This document shows, in pieces, positions 24,438 to 32,772 of a stretch of DNA of 64,000 bases. Source of the DNA: Mycolicibacterium sp. P9-64 (GTDB taxonomy: Bacteria > Actinomycetota > Actinomycetes > Mycobacteriales > Mycobacteriaceae); the NCBI RefSeq assembly GCF_008329605.1, contig NZ_NPKO01000002.1, positions 791,043-855,042 of the forward strand, read 5' to 3'. A model generated the notes under the pieces. That model was not told the DNA's origin and made no database searches. It saw only the letters and a list, made by a program, of their open reading frames with translations. A program made the translations under genes and the position numbers. The first letter of the stretch is position 1, and the number at the start of each line of letters is the position of its first letter.

Positions 24438-25751
24438 ATGACCACTCACCGGCGTCGGCGCCGGACAGCAGTAGGCCAGGCGGCGGCCATCGTGGTGGCC
24501 GTGACGGCGCTTTCTCTGGCGATTTGCGTTCGATCCCCCGTGCCTCCCGCTTCCAACCGCCACGGCGATACCGGCTGGCCCGGCTGGGGTTTCACTCACA
24601 CACAGTTCAGCGCCGACGACGGAGAGTCCGCAGCGGTTGCCACTGCCGAGGGGGCGATCAAGTCAGTGCCGATGGTGCAGGCCCAGGCCATCATGGGCTG
24701 GGGGGTAGACAACCCTGAGCCCTCGCCCGGTCTGTACGACTTCCGCAGCCTCGACCGTCGGATGGACTTCATTCGCCGCAGCGGCGGCATTCCCGTGATC
24801 GTCTTGTGCTGCGCCCCGGACTGGATCAAGGGCGGCAAGGCGGGGGAGACGGACTGGGATCGTTTGGAAGACAAGCCGCTCCCCGAACACTTCGCTGATT
24901 TCGCCGCGCTTAGCGCAGCAGTCGCAGCGCGCTATCCCTACGTTCGGCACTTCCTCGTCTGGAACGAGTTCAAGGGATTCTTCGACAACGAGCTCAATCG
25001 TTGGGATGCAAAGGAATACGTCGACCTCTACAACGCCGTATACGACGCGTTGAAGGCCGTGAACGAGGCCAATCAAGTCGGTGGGCCCTACCTCGACTTC
25101 GCCGAACCCTACGATGCGTCCCACATTGCGCCCGACCTGCACGGCCCTTGGGGAGCGGTGGACCAACGAGTGCTGGACGCGTTTGCCTATTGGGAGCGGC
25201 ACCGCAGGGGTGCCGACTTCGTCGCGGTGGACGGGCACGCAACCACGGGTGATGGTGCCACCGACGAGTTCGCCGCGTTGGAGAAGTTCGCCGCGGTCGA
25301 CGCGTGGCTCCGAAAGCAGGTCAATCTGCCCATCTGGTGGGCCGAGTGGTACGTGGAGCCGGCGAGTGCCGATTGGTCACCGCAGCACGAGGTTGCGTTG
25401 CGCGTCGCCGCGATGATCGAGCTCGCGACTACCGGAGCGGACACTGTCCTGTACTGGAACCCGCGTCCGGACGGCGTGGACTGTGCGACCTGTTTGTGGA
25501 CCGACACCCGGATGGCCGGTGGAGGCCAGCCGCTGCCCTTCTTGACCAACTTCCTCCAGCGCTTCGCCCGCTCGTTCCCGCCGGACGTCGATCGGCGGAA
25601 GGTGCGAATAGCGGATGGGCTGCTCGCGCTTGCGTCCGAGCGCACTTTCGTGATCGTCAACATCACCGATAGGACGATCAGTGCCACCGTCCAGGGTCGG
25701 CCGATCGAGTGGTCGGCCTACGAGACGCGGTGGATCACCGTACAGCCGTAG
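24438..25751 (+). CDS. Exported clan-A (beta/alpha)8 glycoside hydrolase, GH39-like
   Basis: A protein of about 437 residues with a basic N-terminus and a single hydrophobic segment (signal anchor/peptide), then a TIM-barrel glycosidase. V-W-N-E-F supplies the acid/base Glu (E177) and W-W-A-E-W supplies the nucleophile Glu (E303), the Asn-Glu pair being typical of clan GH-A. C-terminal beta strands follow. It closes the polysaccharide run and probably trims, releases or remodels the polymer outside the membrane, as hydrolases in exopolysaccharide operons often do. A GTG at 24423 is an alternative start. A hairpin follows the stop after 7 bases. Confidence 0.82.
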   Translation: MTTHRRRRRTAVGQAAAIVVAVTALSLAICVRSPVPPASNRHGDTGWPGWGFTHTQFSADDGESAAVATAEGAIKSVPMVQAQAIMGWGVDNPEPSPGLYDFRSLDRRMDFIRRSGGIPVIVLCCAPDWIKGGKAGETDWDRLEDKPLPEHFADFAALSAAVAARYPYVRHFLVWNEFKGFFDNELNRWDAKEYVDLYNAVYDALKAVNEANQVGGPYLDFAEPYDASHIAPDLHGPWGAVDQRVLDAFAYWERHRRGADFVAVDGHATTGDGATDEFAALEKFAAVDAWLRKQVNLPIWWAEWYVEPASADWSPQHEVALRVAAMIELATTGADTVLYWNPRPDGVDCATCLWTDTRMAGGGQPLPFLTNFLQRFARSFPPDVDRRKVRIADGLLALASERTFVIVNITDRTISATVQGRPIEWSAYETRWITVQP

Positions 25752-25758
25752 CTGCGGC

Positions 25759-25781
25759 AGGCGGCCAATGCACAGCCGCCT
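25759..25781 (+). terminator. Hairpin directly after the glycoside hydrolase gene
   Basis: A perfect 7-bp GC-rich stem (aggcggc / gccgcct) with a 9-base loop starts 7 bases after the stop codon. There is no T-run, as is common in mycobacteria. It probably ends or attenuates the transcript of the polysaccharide block. Confidence 0.5.
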
Positions 25782-26226
25782 GAACGGGCAGATCATGAAA
25801 AGCGCCCCACTGCAGTGGAGATGGCTGCAATGACTGGGAATGCGGTCGCTTTACGGCGACGGGCAGGCCTCCGTTGGGCCAGGATGGCGGCGGACCTCGC
25901 GACGGAGCGTCAGCAACCGGAGCGTCCGCCGCTGCAGGATTTGCTTCACCATCGGTACGGATCGCTTGACATGTAGGTGAACATCCTGCGGCGACGGTTG
26001 TAGGCACTAGCTCTCGCGGCGGCGAACGGCGGAGAAGGAACCAGTTCCCATGGCGCGTAAGGCCTAGTTCTAGGCGGTGTCGGGAACGGGCCTTTCTAGT
26101 CAGGATGTCCCAATGCAGCTGGGTATCTCGATTCATCCGGGTCGGAATCACCTGCACGGTGTTTGGACGGAGCGCGGCTTCGGCACTCGCCCCACGTCAT
26201 TCGCCGCGCGCGGGGCGATCGCAGGG
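25782..26226. other. Non-coding region with clustered CTAG motifs
   Basis: No gene is visible in this part of the 668-base gap. It contains CTAG tetramers at 26008, 26064, 26070 and 26096, and a fifth at 26228 marks the start of the conserved element. The pair at 26063-26074 forms the near-palindrome cctag-tt-ctagg. About 0.7 CTAG would be expected in 224 bases at roughly 66% GC (my estimate), so this is an enrichment and may mark binding sites of the atypical regulators. Confidence 0.4.
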
Positions 26227-26307
26227 ACTAGTCCGGGAGTTGTCTGAAGTTCGCTCTGATGGCTCATGTACGGGTGACTTGCAGGCACCGATAGTGAAGT
26301 GGTGTTC
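26227..26307 (+). promoter_or_regulatory. Conserved 81-bp upstream element, copy 2 (before the PGRS-like gene)
   Basis: Matches 8370-8450 in about 64 of 81 positions without gaps. The distances from actagtcc to tgtacg (26267-26272) and from there to gatagt (26290-26295) are exactly the same as in copy 1. The start codon is about 125 bases downstream, a much shorter leader than copy 1 has. Identical spacing over non-coding DNA argues for a functional promoter/operator, and links the PGRS-like gene to the polysaccharide genes. Confidence 0.65.
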
Positions 26308-26419
26308 GGCTAACTGCAGACCGTCGTTCGGGAGGGCGCCAGGTTTTCGCAAGGTCTGAGTCAGCAAACGCCATGCCTGCCGGGGCGCCGACAGACACCA
26401 CTCTGAGGAGGTTCCTACC

Positions 26420-27937
26420 TTGTCCAAGCACTACGTGCGTGTGCCGCGGATGTCGGCCCGCCAATACGTCACCACAGGATTCACGGGAGCAGCGATGGTC
26501 GGGATCGGCGTCCTGCTGGCGGCTCCCCCTGGCACGCCGGCGCCGATCACTGCGGAAGTGCAGCTGGCATCGACCGGTTTCGCGCTGAGCCCGCAAGATC
26601 TTGATTGCGGTCCGCTTCCAGATTGCAGCCTCCTCGGGGCAGCCGGCTCGCCCACGCCCACCGCGCTGGCTGCGGCTGTTGACCCCCTGCAAGTGCGACC
26701 GCTCTTCGGTCCGGGTGGCTGGCTGATCGGCGACGGCCTCGATGCAGATCCCGCCACGTGCACCGCTCCCTGCAATGGCGGTAACGCCGGGTTGCTGTGG
26801 GGCAACGGTGGAGCCGGCGCTCTCGGTGGGAGCGGCGGCAACGCCGGTCTGTTGTTCGGCAACGGCGGTGCCGGTGGCAACGGCGTAGACGCCGTGTACG
26901 ACGAGACGACGGGAGCATTGGTCTCCGCGGCCACCGCCGGTGGAAGCGGCGGCAACGCCGGTCTGTTCGGCACAGGTGGCAATGGTGGCAACGGCGGCAG
27001 TGATCTCCAGTCAGTGATGGCGGCAGAGCCACTTGACGCCATCGGCGCCGCCGCCGGTAGCGGCGGAAGGGGTGGTCTCATCGGCGGCAGCGGCGGGACT
27101 GGCGGCCAGGGTGGCGACGCGATTTCCCTCGCCGGGAACGCCACTGGCGGCGGCGCGGGAGCCGGCGGTGGAGCAGTGATCGGCGACGCCGGTGACGGCG
27201 GCCTCGGCGGGTTCGCCGAGGCCCACGGTCTCGGGGGAACCGCTACCGGTGGCAACGGCGGGGCCGGCGGTCAAACAGTCGTCGGTACCGGCGGCGATGG
27301 CGGCATGGCCGGATACGCCAGCGCCAACGAAGGCAGCGGTACTGGCGGCACTCCCGGCAACGGTGGCAGCGCCGTGCTCGTCGGCTCAGGTGGTGCTGGC
27401 GGTAGGGGCGGCGACAGTTACAACAGCCTGCCCGCTGACGATCAAGGTTCCGCCGACGTCACGGGCGTCACCGGAGGGACGGGTGGTAGTGGCGGCCTGT
27501 TGGGCGGCAACGGCGGCACCGGGGGCGAAGGCGGCTTCGCGCAGTCACAGAACGGGAACGCCACCGGCGGTGCCGGTGGGTCCGGCGGCGGGGCAAGCAA
27601 TGGCACCGGCGGCAGTGGTGGTGTCGGAGGCGCCGGGAGCTCGGAGGGCACGGGAACCACGGCCACCGGCGGTGCCGGTGGCGGCGGCGCAGGAACAACC
27701 ATCGGTAGCGGCGGCGCCGGCGGCCACGGCGGCAACAGCAATTCCACCAGTGGCCCATCCCAGGGTGGCGCCGGCGGCACGGGCGCCAACGGTGGCCTTG
27801 GCGGCGCTGGTGGTGCGGGCGGCACCGGCGGTGACGCGACCGGCGGTGGTACCAACACCGGCGGCACCGGGGGCGCTGGCGGCACAGGTGGCGCAGGCGG
27901 GTCGTCCGGCGCCTCGGGCAGCAACGGCAGCCCGTAG
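26420..27937 (+). CDS. PGRS-like glycine-rich exported protein lacking a PE domain
   Basis: A 505-residue protein read from a TTG at 26420, which has GAGGAGG about 8 bases upstream. The N-terminus is basic, then hydrophobic (about residues 18-40), ending in an alanine/proline-rich region that looks like a Sec signal peptide. A Cys-containing spacer (D-L-D-C-G-P-L-P-D-C) and a G-P-G-G-W-L-I-G-D-G-L-D-A stretch follow. From about residue 115 to the end the sequence is G-G-x / N-G-G-A-G-G type repeats, as in PE_PGRS proteins. The roughly 100-residue PE helical domain that normally directs ESX-5 export is absent. It would therefore be exported by the Sec route and exposed at the surface. A strong 14-bp hairpin follows. 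Confidence 0.8.
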   Translation: MSKHYVRVPRMSARQYVTTGFTGAAMVGIGVLLAAPPGTPAPITAEVQLASTGFALSPQDLDCGPLPDCSLLGAAGSPTPTALAAAVDPLQVRPLFGPGGWLIGDGLDADPATCTAPCNGGNAGLLWGNGGAGALGGSGGNAGLLFGNGGAGGNGVDAVYDETTGALVSAATAGGSGGNAGLFGTGGNGGNGGSDLQSVMAAEPLDAIGAAAGSGGRGGLIGGSGGTGGQGGDAISLAGNATGGGAGAGGGAVIGDAGDGGLGGFAEAHGLGGTATGGNGGAGGQTVVGTGGDGGMAGYASANEGSGTGGTPGNGGSAVLVGSGGAGGRGGDSYNSLPADDQGSADVTGVTGGTGGSGGLLGGNGGTGGEGGFAQSQNGNATGGAGGSGGGASNGTGGSGGVGGAGSSEGTGTTATGGAGGGGAGTTIGSGGAGGHGGNSNSTSGPSQGGAGGTGANGGLGGAGGAGGTGGDATGGGTNTGGTGGAGGTGGAGGSSGASGSNGSP

Positions 27938-27966
27938 ACCCGACGACGCCCATCGGTGATGACACC

Positions 27967-28014
27967 GGCGGGTACGGGCGCCGACGAACGAAGCAGTCGA
28001 CGCCCGTACCCGCC
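27967..28014 (+). terminator. Strong hairpin after the PGRS-like gene
   Basis: The arms 27967-27980 and 28001-28014 are perfect 14-base reverse complements (ggcgggtacgggcg and its partner) around a 20-base loop, 29 bases after the stop. There is no poly-T. It is the most stable hairpin I noticed in the window, consistent with a mycobacterial-type intrinsic terminator. Confidence 0.65.
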
Positions 28015-28098
28015 ACACCGTGCGGCACCGTCACTCCGCGGTACGCGGACATTACCTCTTGCACAACGAAATTCGACCTTCTCGGAAAGGTGATGGGA

Positions 28099-28656
28099 AT
28101 GCGCGCAACGCAGGATTCGACGCCAGATGTGGAAGACGTTGACGATGTGAGTACATCCAATGCGATCCGGCCAGGGCCGCCAGCGCAATCGCGTTGGGTC
28201 TCAACGGCTGCTCTGGTGATCGCATTGATCGCCATGGGTGTGGCCACCTGGATGCTCGCGCGGTCACCGGTCGAGCCTTCCGGCACGATGGCTGAGCCTG
28301 CCGCCAACGCCGAGCAGTCCGATGCCGCCAAGGCACGTGTGTGCGACGCATTCGACATCGTGCGCAAGGCAGTGTCAAAGCAAACCAATACCGACCTGGG
28401 GCGTGATCCGACTGCGATGGAAGCGGTGGCGGCCAACGCCCGGTTGGCGACACTCGGAGGCGGCGATTACCTGGTTTCCCGCCTGGACCCGGCCGCCCCG
28501 GCTGAGCTGGCGGCTGCGGTTCGTGCGCTCGCCAACGACTTCCAGGACATCGGGATGAACCAACTCGTCGGTGTGCCGAACAGTGATCCTGCTGTGGCTG
28601 CGTTGCTGGGACGAGCTCAAGCCGCCAGCGACCACATAGCACTCATGTGCAGGTAG
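28099..28656 (+). CDS. Single-span mycobacterial membrane protein, paralogue of 42866-43420
   Basis: A 185-residue bitopic protein. A cytosolic, acidic N-terminus of about 35 residues is followed by one membrane helix (about 37-57) and an extracytoplasmic helical domain with two Cys (V-C-D-A-F and the terminal M-C-R). It is related over its full length to the protein at 42866-43420 (shared R-x-C-D-A, Q-T-x-x-D-x-G-x-D-P, A-x-A-A-N-A-R-L-A, and the final Cys). I start at 28099 because the ggaaagg site is 8 bases upstream; ATG 28093 or GTG 28090 are alternatives. The function is unknown. Confidence 0.72.
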   Translation: MRATQDSTPDVEDVDDVSTSNAIRPGPPAQSRWVSTAALVIALIAMGVATWMLARSPVEPSGTMAEPAANAEQSDAAKARVCDAFDIVRKAVSKQTNTDLGRDPTAMEAVAANARLATLGGGDYLVSRLDPAAPAELAAAVRALANDFQDIGMNQLVGVPNSDPAVAALLGRAQAASDHIALMCR

Positions 28657-28659
28657 GCA

Positions 28660-29394
28660 GTGGTGCGCCCCCGCACGGTCCTTGCGTCGCTGGGGTCGAT
28701 GCTGTGCGTCGCTGCCGGGGTGATCTACCACCAGGCGCCAGCGCAGGCCGCTCCCGACAACTGTCCGGTGACTGCCGCCGCCGCCCACCAGTGGGGCGCG
28801 CCGAACAAGTCCGACGACTTCGACGACCCATCGTCGCTTGCCGGTTGGAACCTCTACGACGGTCCGGGACACGCCGGAAACGGCAGCCGGACCCCGAGTG
28901 CCGTTTCCGTAGCCGACGGCGTGTTGACGATCACTGGCGACTCCCGGGGCAATTCCGAGGGAATGTCGTGGAGCCCAGGTCAGACGTTCGGCCGCTGGGA
29001 AGTGTGCGTGAAATCGCCTGCGGCGTCACCGAACTACCATTCCGTGCAGTTGCTGTGGCCGGACCGGCGAGGTGGTGGCGAAGTCGACTTCATGGAAATT
29101 GCCGATCCCACGCGGCAGAGCGTCGACGCCTTCGTGCACTACGGCGACAGGCAAGAAGCCGGCCACATCCGGATAGACGCCACGCAGTGGCACAGCTGGG
29201 CTGTCGAGTGGAGTCCCCAGCGGATTGCCGTGTTCGTCGACGGTGCGCAATGGTGGGAGACCACCAACGCAGCCCACATCCCAACCGGTCTGATGAGGAT
29301 GTGCATGCAGCTCGACGATTTCGGCGGGGACATAAGCCAGGGCGGTCAGCAGATCGTCGATTGGGCACGCCAGTATCCACTCGTCGCAACGTGA
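28660..29394 (+). CDS. Secreted GH16-family glycosidase
   Basis: A 244-residue protein with a cleavable signal peptide (about 30 residues, ending Q-A-Q-A-A-P). The GH16 catalytic signature E141-V-D143-F-M-E146 is intact (E-x-D-x-x-E). W-x-x-x-W aromatic positions around it and a beta-sandwich-like pattern support a glucanase or transglycosylase fold. It starts with GTG four bases after the previous stop. GH16 enzymes cleave beta-1,3 or beta-1,4 glucans or galactans. Here it may act on the cell's own surface polymer or on environmental polysaccharide. Confidence 0.85.
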   Translation: MVRPRTVLASLGSMLCVAAGVIYHQAPAQAAPDNCPVTAAAAHQWGAPNKSDDFDDPSSLAGWNLYDGPGHAGNGSRTPSAVSVADGVLTITGDSRGNSEGMSWSPGQTFGRWEVCVKSPAASPNYHSVQLLWPDRRGGGEVDFMEIADPTRQSVDAFVHYGDRQEAGHIRIDATQWHSWAVEWSPQRIAVFVDGAQWWETTNAAHIPTGLMRMCMQLDDFGGDISQGGQQIVDWARQYPLVAT

Positions 29395-29413
29395 GTACGG
29401 GGCCGCGCCGGAT

Positions 29414-30490
29414 TCACGCTGTCGCCGACGACGGCGGTATCACGATCGTCGCGACGAGACCCCGATGATCTGAACCGGGAATCTCGATCGTGCGCAGCGA
29501 AGTCGTGGTGCAGCCGCGAGTCACTACGTGATCGATGGCAATGAATGGCGGTAGCGGCCAGTCGGCCGGGAAGGTGGGCTTGATACCTGCCCCGGATTGC
29601 TCGGCCGCATCCCGATAGCCATTGCGCAGCAGGCTGCGAAATGGGCGCATGTCCATGGTGCTGTTCAGATCTCCCGCAACGACCACGGCACCGCCACCCA
29701 CCCCCTCGGCGACCTCATCCAAGGTGGTCGGCAGACGATCCATGTCACGACGCCAGTCATCGATCGGCTGCGGCCAGGGACCGGGTAGGTGCACGACGAG
29801 GACACTGGGATCGATTGAAGTGCCCGCGACCCGTATTCGCGCGCTTACGAACGCCATGGTGTAACCGTCGATCCGCTTCGTGTCGTGCATCGGGAACCGA
29901 CTCCACAAGCCGACTCCGGAAGCCCCCCGCCGGGGTTCGAGCCACCGGTACGGGAATGTCGCGTCCAATCCGGCAGTTGATAGGCGGTCGACTTCTCTGG
30001 GCGTGAGCTCTTGGAATGCGAGAACATCCGCCTGTGCCTCAGCCGATTTCACGAGGTGGTCTGGGTCGGCCGACCCGTTGCGGAGGTTCGCCGTAATGAC
30101 CCGAACGATGACGCCCTCGACGTGGGCGACATCCGAACGCAGGTACAGAGGAACCTCGAGCGCTAACGTCACCACGGACACGACGAGGGCGACCATGGCG
30201 AGAATCCAGCTCCTAGCCAGAACCAGCAAGGCCACGGCTACGAGTCCGCAGAGCATCAGGTACGGCGAAAGCGCCGCCGTGAGCATCACGACGTGGTTGG
30301 TGACCGGTAGATACCGGGAGGCGAAGGCCCAGCACGCAATGGCGAGCGCGACGAGGCCGATTGCAGTCTTGGGCACCAACTGAATAGTAGCTAGTAGGTT
30401 CGGTTTTGGTGCACGCTTGGCTTGGGGGGTCTTCTGCGTTTCGTCAAGTGATCTAGCCCCGTCGCCGCCATGAATCTTGGCACCCTCCAC
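29414..30490 (-). CDS. Membrane-anchored endonuclease/exonuclease/phosphatase (EEP) family protein
   Basis: A 358-residue protein with about 40 polar residues, three hydrophobic membrane segments (about 43-115), and a C-terminal EEP domain outside or at the membrane. EEP motifs are visible: F-Q-E-L, V-V-A-G-D-L-N-S-T, I-D-H-V-V and the final G-S-D-H-R-G-L. Relatives are hydrolases of phosphodiesters (nucleases, phospholipid or inositol-phosphate phosphatases); the substrate cannot be read from the sequence. The GTG at 30490 has a modest ribosome site, and a downstream GTG just before the first helix is possible. It converges with the GH16 gene. Confidence 0.8.
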   Translation of the reverse strand: MEGAKIHGGDGARSLDETQKTPQAKRAPKPNLLATIQLVPKTAIGLVALAIACWAFASRYLPVTNHVVMLTAALSPYLMLCGLVAVALLVLARSWILAMVALVVSVVTLALEVPLYLRSDVAHVEGVIVRVITANLRNGSADPDHLVKSAEAQADVLAFQELTPREVDRLSTAGLDATFPYRWLEPRRGASGVGLWSRFPMHDTKRIDGYTMAFVSARIRVAGTSIDPSVLVVHLPGPWPQPIDDWRRDMDRLPTTLDEVAEGVGGGAVVVAGDLNSTMDMRPFRSLLRNGYRDAAEQSGAGIKPTFPADWPLPPFIAIDHVVTRGCTTTSLRTIEIPGSDHRGLVATIVIPPSSATA

Positions 30491-30827
30491 CGACTCTCGG
30501 TTCTGGGCCGCGGTCGCTGCAGCGCCAGGTCAGTCGAGCGACCACTGCCCCGCTGTCCGACGGTGTCCAGTCGACCGTCCGGGCGACCGGTGGTGGACCG
30601 GTCTGGAAGACAGAACGGCAAGGGGTGCAATCGGAGCCGTGCTGCTCACCGCAGCCAGAGCGGCGACAAGTGGCGACTGGGTGTCGCGGCGATCAAGCGG
30701 TCATCGTCTGGGCGGCCTCATTGGTGGATCCGCCAGGCGTTTCTACGCGCTTTTGTGTGCCCCGACCACCTGCGGCAGCGGTAATCTCGTTTGAGATAGC
30801 TGACCGCGATGTGAGGGGAGCGGTGTC
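30491..30827. other. 337-base intergenic region
   Basis: Divergent promoter region between the EEP gene and the Esp-like pair. The only structure I noted is a small palindrome atctc-gttt-gagat (30784-30797) overlapping taatct, about 30 bases before the GTG at 30828, which could be a -10 region with an operator. The overlapping open frames here look like chance. Confidence 0.4.
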
Positions 30828-31910
30828 GTGGGGTTGCCGCGCGACGTGAGTCCGTATGGGTCGCAGACCGTGATGGGTCCTGCCTGGCCGAATGTCGAGG
30901 AGGAGCAACTCGCCTCGGCGGCGGCCGAATACACGCAGTTCGCCACCAAGCTGACCGGTTCTGTCGTGCCGTTGCAGCAGAGCCAACTGCAGGCACTCGC
31001 CGCGCAGTGGACCGGGGCTGGTTCGATCGCAGCGTCCGGTGAGGCAACTTCGATCATCGCAGGTCACGAGGCCAATGCGGCCCACGCCGCGGCGATCGCG
31101 CTCAAGCTGCAGACGATGGAGGCCAGCGTCGTCAAGACGAAGACGCTTGCCAACGCGACGGCTGAAGAGACCCAGCAGGAATGCATGGCGATCGAGGCAG
31201 CGGCGTCGTTGGTCGGCAACGCCGAGGCGCTGATTCAGAGCCGGATCAAGTTGGGCCTTTCGCAGAACATCGCCTATGTCACGGAGGGCGCGACCGAAAT
31301 GGCCAACGGGCTCGGCGTGCCTCCGAGCATGCCCAGCGCCGGCGCCCCTCCCGGCACGGCGCAGGCAAGCCAGGCCGCTAGCAAGGGTTCTGAGCAGATG
31401 ATGCAGATGATGATGCAGATGGGCCAGATGGCCATGCAGCTCCCGCAGCAGCTGATGCAGCAGGTCACCCAGGCTCCGCAGCAGCTCATGCAGCAGGTAA
31501 CGCAGCCGCTGCAGCAGCTCACCTCGATGTTCGGCGGCAAGGGTTCGGGCGGGGGGCTGGGTGGCGCGAGCCCGTTCAACGCGTTCTCCAACCATCCGTT
31601 GGCAGGCGGCTCGGGAGCGAGTGGCGGCGGTGGCCTGGTCAAGGCCGCCTCCCTGCCTGGCGCGGGTGGTTCTCCCGTGCAGACTCCGATGATGTCGAAT
31701 CTGGTGGGGACCTCGGACGTCGCGGTGCGGCCCGCGGGAGCGAGCAGCGGTGCCATTGGCGGGGTCGCGCCGGTCGCGGCAGGCGCGGGTGGCGGCATGG
31801 GCCCGATGATGGGCCAGCGGGGCGAGAGCGGTGGGGGCCACGCGACGTCGCTGGCACAACCGCCTGCGCTCGAATACGACTTGGGTGATGAGGTCGACGA
31901 TGACTGGTGA
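30828..31910 (+). CDS. Esp/PPE-like type VII secretion substrate, larger partner
   Basis: A 360-residue protein with an Ala-rich helical N-terminal region (about 20-170) containing Q-W-T-G-A-G-S at the position of a W-x-G turn. This is the arrangement of WXG100/PPE/EspB-like ESX substrates. The middle is Met/Gln-rich (repeated Q-Q-L-M-Q-Q-V-T-Q), followed by a Gly/Ser-rich tail and an acidic C-terminus ending E-V-D-D-D-W. It starts at a GTG with GAGGGGAG upstream. The adjacent gene, 18 bases downstream, carries a Y-x-x-x-D signal, so the two probably fold and are exported as a pair, as in EspE-EspF or EspA-EspC. No ESX machinery genes are in the window. Confidence 0.65.
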   Translation: MGLPRDVSPYGSQTVMGPAWPNVEEEQLASAAAEYTQFATKLTGSVVPLQQSQLQALAAQWTGAGSIAASGEATSIIAGHEANAAHAAAIALKLQTMEASVVKTKTLANATAEETQQECMAIEAAASLVGNAEALIQSRIKLGLSQNIAYVTEGATEMANGLGVPPSMPSAGAPPGTAQASQAASKGSEQMMQMMMQMGQMAMQLPQQLMQQVTQAPQQLMQQVTQPLQQLTSMFGGKGSGGGLGGASPFNAFSNHPLAGGSGASGGGGLVKAASLPGAGGSPVQTPMMSNLVGTSDVAVRPAGASSGAIGGVAPVAAGAGGGMGPMMGQRGESGGGHATSLAQPPALEYDLGDEVDDDW

Positions 31911-31928
31911 GTCTGGAGGTAGGCGCTG

Positions 31929-32690
31929 ATGACTGGGCTACAGAGTCCGGGGAACATCTCCTGGAACCCCGCGTCGGTGGAGATGCCTCCGATGCCGTCG
32001 ATTGCGCCGGGCGAGGACGCGATGAGCATGACGATCGCCGCCGTGCTGCCGACGTTGGCCGCCCCGCTCGCCGCCAACGTGACCGCCTTGCAGGCGAAGG
32101 AGACGATGTTCTCCGGCAAGGTCACCTCCGCCCAGACGGCGTATGACAACGCCGACGGTCAGGGCGGCCAGGCGGTCGGTCAGCTGTCGGGCATGATCGG
32201 GAAGGTCGGCGAAATGGCGTCCAAGGCCGGTGAATCGGCCGGTGGTGGTGGCGGTGGCGGCGGCATCTTCGGGTCGCTGATGGAACAGGTCATGAAGGCT
32301 GCTCAGAGTGGCGGGCAGGGCGGCGGCCAAGAACCGGGCACGCAGCCCGAACAGCCGCAGCCAGGGCAACCGGCACCCGCGCAACCGGTCTCCGGCCAGG
32401 GTGCAGGCGGGCAGGGCGGCGGTGCTCAGGGCGCAGGCGGTGGGCAGGCAGGGACAGGTGGCTCGCAACCGCAGCCGCCGCAGCAGCAACCGCAGCCGCG
32501 CGCGGATGAGGGTGCGCACCAGGACCCCGCCCCGAAGCACGACGACCCAAGGCAGCAGCCTTCGCACTCCGAACAGCCCCCCAAGGATGCTGCGGGACCT
32601 GGTGCGCCTGAGCGCAATGCGGGTCCCGTGCCGGTGGCTCCGCCCGAGTCGCCAAGGCACGGCGACGACGACATCAGGCGCAGGCTGTAA
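31929..32690 (+). CDS. Esp-like type VII substrate with Y-x-x-x-D export signal, smaller partner
   Basis: A 253-residue protein. The first 80 residues are helical and end in A-Y-D-N-A-D, a match to the Y-x-x-x-D/E general T7SS signal placed after a helix-turn-helix, as in EspC/EspF/PE proteins. The rest is low complexity: Gly runs, then Gln/Pro/Gly repeats and a polar His/Asp/Pro tail ending R-R-R-L. A GGAGGT site precedes the ATG. The partner is the protein upstream. The long disordered tail is unusual for the small member of such pairs. Confidence 0.65.
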   Translation: MTGLQSPGNISWNPASVEMPPMPSIAPGEDAMSMTIAAVLPTLAAPLAANVTALQAKETMFSGKVTSAQTAYDNADGQGGQAVGQLSGMIGKVGEMASKAGESAGGGGGGGGIFGSLMEQVMKAAQSGGQGGGQEPGTQPEQPQPGQPAPAQPVSGQGAGGQGGGAQGAGGGQAGTGGSQPQPPQQQPQPRADEGAHQDPAPKHDDPRQQPSHSEQPPKDAAGPGAPERNAGPVPVAPPESPRHGDDDIRRRL

Positions 32691-32772
32691 CACGCCACGC
32701 TCTCGTCCCATTACCCTCATGAGCGATGCATGGGGGTTGTGTAGTGAGCGCTAGCGATACGGAGGAGTGGGC

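Noticed and set aside
26800..27900. CRISPR-like or tandem DNA repeat in the glycine-rich gene
   Set aside because: The periodicity comes from G-G-x codons, is not regular in length and has no spacers.
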